From positions 1 through 8,537 of the forward strand of contig CAYRLW010000082.1 of the NCBI GenBank assembly GCA_964425215.1: DNA of 8,537 nucleotides, given 5' to 3'. The position numbers were made by a program, and so were the translations under genes. Positions 6,382 through 8,537 of the stretch are shown piece by piece. This stretch comes from CAYRLW01 sp964425215 (lineage in GTDB: Bacteria > Spirochaetota > Spirochaetia > Treponematales > Breznakiellaceae). Every line of letters begins with the position of its first letter. The stretch's first letter is position 1. Under the pieces are notes generated by a model. That model was not told the origin of the DNA. It ran no database searches and was given only the letters and a program-made list of their open reading frames with translations.

Positions 6382-8016
6382 CTAAATGCGTAACCGTTCA
6401 GCGTGGTGGTACGCCTGGGCTCGGAGGGCCTTTACAGACTCGTCGGCCAGATACTCGTCAAAGGGCATCATCCGGTCGATGGTCGTCCCGGGGAGTATTT
6501 CGACGATCCGGTTAGCGATGGAGTTGATAAACTCGTGATCGTGGGAGTTAAAGAGGATGACGCCGGTAAAATCCTCGAGGCCCTCGTTAAGGGCCGTTAT
6601 CGCTTCCAGATCCAGATGGTTGGTCGGTTCGTCCATGATCAGCACGTTGGCCCCGGAAAGCATCATTTTGGCTAAAAGGCACCGGACCCGCTCGCCTCCG
6701 GAAAGGACGTTGACGGGTTTTAAGGCCTCGTCCCCCGAAAAGAGCATACGGCCAAGAAAGCTCCGGATATACGTTTCGTCCTGGTCGGTGGAATACTGTT
6801 GAAGCCATTGGGTGATCGATAGGTCCGAATTGAAGTAACTGCTGTTTTCTTTGGGAAAATAGGAAAGGCTCGTGGTCTGTCCCCAATAGTAATCCCCCGA
6901 ATCGGCCTTCTGTTCCCCCGCGATAACTTGGAAGAGGGCGGTTTTGGATTGATGCTCCGCCCCCACAAAGGCTATTTTGTCACCCCGGTTGACGATTAAA
7001 TCAAAATTATCTAAAAGAACGTTCCCTTCGCTTTTATAGGATAATTTTTCTATACGCAGAACGTTATTACCGATTTCCCGGTTAGGTTTAAAGCCCACGT
7101 AGGGAAATTTCCGGCTGGTAACGGTGATGGCGTCCAAGTCCAGCTTTTCTAGTACCTTTTTACGGCTCGTGGCTTGTCGACTTTTAGAGGCGTTGGACGC
7201 GAACCTTTGAATAAACTCCCGCAGTTCCTTGGCCTTCTCTTCCCGCTTTTTAAGCTGATCCCGGGCCTGCCGCTGGAGCATCTGGCTCATTTGGTACCAA
7301 AAATCGTAGTTTCCCGAGTACAGGGTGATTTTTCCAAAGTCTATGTCGCAGACGTGGGTACAAACGGCGTTCAAAAAGTGTCTGTCGTGGGAGACCACGA
7401 TCACCGTGTTGGGAAAATCAATAAGAAATTCCTCCAACCAGGAGATGGATTCCAAATCTAGGCCGTTGGTCGGTTCGTCCAGCAGGAGGATATCCGGATT
7501 TCCAAAGAGGGCTTGAGCCAGCAGGACCCGGACCTTTCGGGATTCGTCTAAATCGGACATTTTCTTATCATGATCCGCCTCGTCCAATCCTAAACCGGAC
7601 AGCAGTTGCCGTGCCTGGGCTTCCGCTTCCCACCCTCCCAATTCGGCGAATTCGGCCTCCAGTTCCCCGGCCCGAAGACCGTCCTGGTCGGTCATCTCTT
7701 CCTTGGCGTACAGCTCCTCCCGTTCCTTCATAATTTGGTAGAGCTTGGAGAATCCCATGATAACCGTATCGACCACCGGGTAGGCTTCAAAGGCAAAGTG
7801 ATTCTGTTGGAGTACCGAAAGCCTCTGCCCCGGGCTAATGCTTATCTCGCCTTTATCGTGTTCCACCTCCCCCGAGAGAACCTTGAGAAAGGTGGTTTTC
7901 CCCGCCCCGTTGGCGCCGATAATGCCGTAACAGTTGCCCGGGGTGAATTTTAAATTAACATCCTTAAAAAGTAGCCGTTCGCCAAAACTAAGGGATACAT
8001 CGCTAATCGTAATCAC
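6382..8016 (-). CDS. ybiT: ABC-F family ATPase, YbiT type
   Basis: A GTG start at 8016 gives 544 aa, close to the usual length of YbiT-type ABC-F proteins. There are two ATP-binding domains in one chain and no TM segments, so it is a soluble translation-associated ABC-F protein, not a transporter. Domain 1: Walker A GANGAGKT (34-41), Walker B ILLLDEPTNGLD (176-187), switch His210 in VVSHDRHFL. Its signature is degenerate (MSDLDESRKVR, 153-163), as I recall for E. coli YbiT. A basic linker at 240-300 (QRFASNASKSRQATSRKK) is the segment that in ABC-F proteins reaches the ribosomal E-site and P-site tRNA. Domain 2: LSGGE signature (438-442), Walker B VLIMDEPTNHLD (458-469), switch His492. Its Walker A is altered to GAEHQSKT (352-359), with Ser for the last Gly. 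The family gates the 70S ribosome and relieves stalled translation. It overlaps the upstream basic-protein gene by four bases (GTGA), with GAAGAGG (8026-8032) as ribosome binding site. The gene symbol is by similarity from memory. Confidence 0.95.
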   Translation of the reverse strand: MITISDVSLSFGERLLFKDVNLKFTPGNCYGIIGANGAGKTTFLKVLSGEVEHDKGEISISPGQRLSVLQQNHFAFEAYPVVDTVIMGFSKLYQIMKEREELYAKEEMTDQDGLRAGELEAEFAELGGWEAEAQARQLLSGLGLDEADHDKKMSDLDESRKVRVLLAQALFGNPDILLLDEPTNGLDLESISWLEEFLIDFPNTVIVVSHDRHFLNAVCTHVCDIDFGKITLYSGNYDFWYQMSQMLQRQARDQLKKREEKAKELREFIQRFASNASKSRQATSRKKVLEKLDLDAITVTSRKFPYVGFKPNREIGNNVLRIEKLSYKSEGNVLLDNFDLIVNRGDKIAFVGAEHQSKTALFQVIAGEQKADSGDYYWGQTTSLSYFPKENSSYFNSDLSITQWLQQYSTDQDETYIRSFLGRMLFSGDEALKPVNVLSGGERVRCLLAKMMLSGANVLIMDEPTNHLDLEAITALNEGLEDFTGVILFNSHDHEFINSIANRIVEILPGTTIDRMMPFDEYLADESVKALRAQAYHHAERLRI

Positions 8017-8528
8017 TCTTTAGAACCTCTTCTGAACAGACCGAAAATTTTATCTAAAATACCGCTTTTTTTCTCCGGGGCTGTGGGTGTGCTTTGAGCC
8101 GCCTGAACCGGGGTTTTTGGGTTTTCCCCCCCAGTCTTCTCCCGCGGCGGTCTGCCGCCCCCCTTCCTGGCTTGGGCCGGCCGATTTCCAGCGGTTGGGT
8201 TTCCCTTTCTATTGGTTTCGTCGGCCTCGTATTTCCGTTTGTAATAGGCCATCCGCTCCTCGAAGGGAAGATGGGAAAGATCCGTTTTAGCGGCGGATCG
8301 GTTTTCTCCCTCCGGACGGCGGGCGGGACTGGGTCGTTTTGCCATTTGAGGCCCTTCGTTGTGGCGGGGAGCGTTTCGGCCTCCCTTCTGGCCACCCTTG
8401 GTCCCTATCCCGCGGCCCTCTCCATGACTTTCCGGGCGACCCTCGCTTCGGGAACGCGGCTTGGCGGGCCGGCGGGTACGGTTGTCGGATCGATAATTGG
8501 ATCGATCATCGTAGCGGCTTTCGTACAC
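8013..8528 (-). CDS. Highly basic, disordered Arg/Gly/Pro-rich protein, possibly the tail of a larger RNA-associated protein
   Basis: The frame stops at the TGA at 8013-8015 and is open to the right edge of the window. GTG at 8528 is the only plausible start inside the window (171 aa), but it has no visible ribosome binding site, so the protein may begin further upstream. The chain is very rich in Arg, Lys, Gly, Pro, Ser and Asn with almost no hydrophobic residues, and is predicted disordered. Two ordered spots stand out: a helix with aromatic and basic residues at 85-103 (SHLPFEERMAYYKRKYEAD) and an amphipathic C-terminal helix (SGILDKIFGLFRRGSK, 155-170). Such RG-rich basic tails are common on bacterial DEAD-box helicases, RNases and pseudouridine synthases, where they bind RNA; that comparison is inference. 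The four-base overlap with the ABC-F gene argues for co-translation and a shared ribosome or RNA theme. I do not recognise the family. Confidence 0.7.
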   Translation of the reverse strand: MYESRYDDRSNYRSDNRTRRPAKPRSRSEGRPESHGEGRGIGTKGGQKGGRNAPRHNEGPQMAKRPSPARRPEGENRSAAKTDLSHLPFEERMAYYKRKYEADETNRKGNPTAGNRPAQARKGGGRPPREKTGGENPKTPVQAAQSTPTAPEKKSGILDKIFGLFRRGSKE

Positions 8529-8537
8529 ATCGCTTCG

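Noticed and set aside
6382..8016. ABC protein considered as a drug or nutrient transporter ATPase
   Set aside because: There are two ATPase domains in one chain with the ABC-F linker, no TM segments and no permease gene nearby. The sequence matches the YbiT type of translation factor.

Overview
The window looks like chromosomal sequence from a free-living or gut-associated bacterium, most likely a spirochaete of the Treponema group. This placement is an inference, and no rRNA or tRNA in the window anchors it. It rests on moderate-to-high GC by eye, use of GTG and TTG starts, a lipoprotein with a relaxed spirochaete-style lipobox, a 7TM-anchored chemoreceptor-type signalling protein, and a YbiT-type ABC-F protein whose second P-loop is degenerate. 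The run of exactly 100 Ns (1793-1892) marks a draft-assembly scaffold join of unknown true length, so the two sides of it should not be assumed to be close neighbours.

Left of the gap, a minus-strand gene (start at 1728) runs off the left edge. It encodes a 12-TM major facilitator transporter whose C-terminus continues into HEAT repeats, an unusual membrane-carrier plus protein-interaction-scaffold fusion. A 64-bp stub upstream of it carries a direct repeat, a small palindrome and a possible -10 box placed directly before the ATG.

Right of the gap lies a plus-strand series. A signal transducer (to 3634) has seven predicted TM helices followed by an MCP signalling domain, and its N-terminus is probably lost in the gap. 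After 79 bp comes a 645-aa lipoprotein with a Pro-rich spacer, a small beta-type domain, an Ala/Gly/Thr-rich spacer and C-terminal TPR-like helices. A secreted staphylococcal-nuclease-type nuclease overlaps the end of the lipoprotein gene, most likely starting at a TTG inside it. The lipoprotein and nuclease appear to be translationally linked and both are cell-envelope or exported products.

The right third is on the minus strand and convergent with the nuclease gene. A very basic, disordered Arg/Gly/Pro-rich protein (start at or beyond the right edge) overlaps by a GTGA junction the gene for a YbiT-type ABC-F ATPase. A ribosome- or RNA-associated role for the pair is suggested by the ABC-F partner and the basic composition.

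I see no rRNA, tRNA, CRISPR array, transposase or phage genes. Most of the window is ordinary chromosomal content. The strongest oddities are the MFS-HEAT fusion, the 7TM-MCP receptor, the low-complexity lipoprotein paired with a nuclease, the altered second P-loop of the ABC-F protein and its basic partner.
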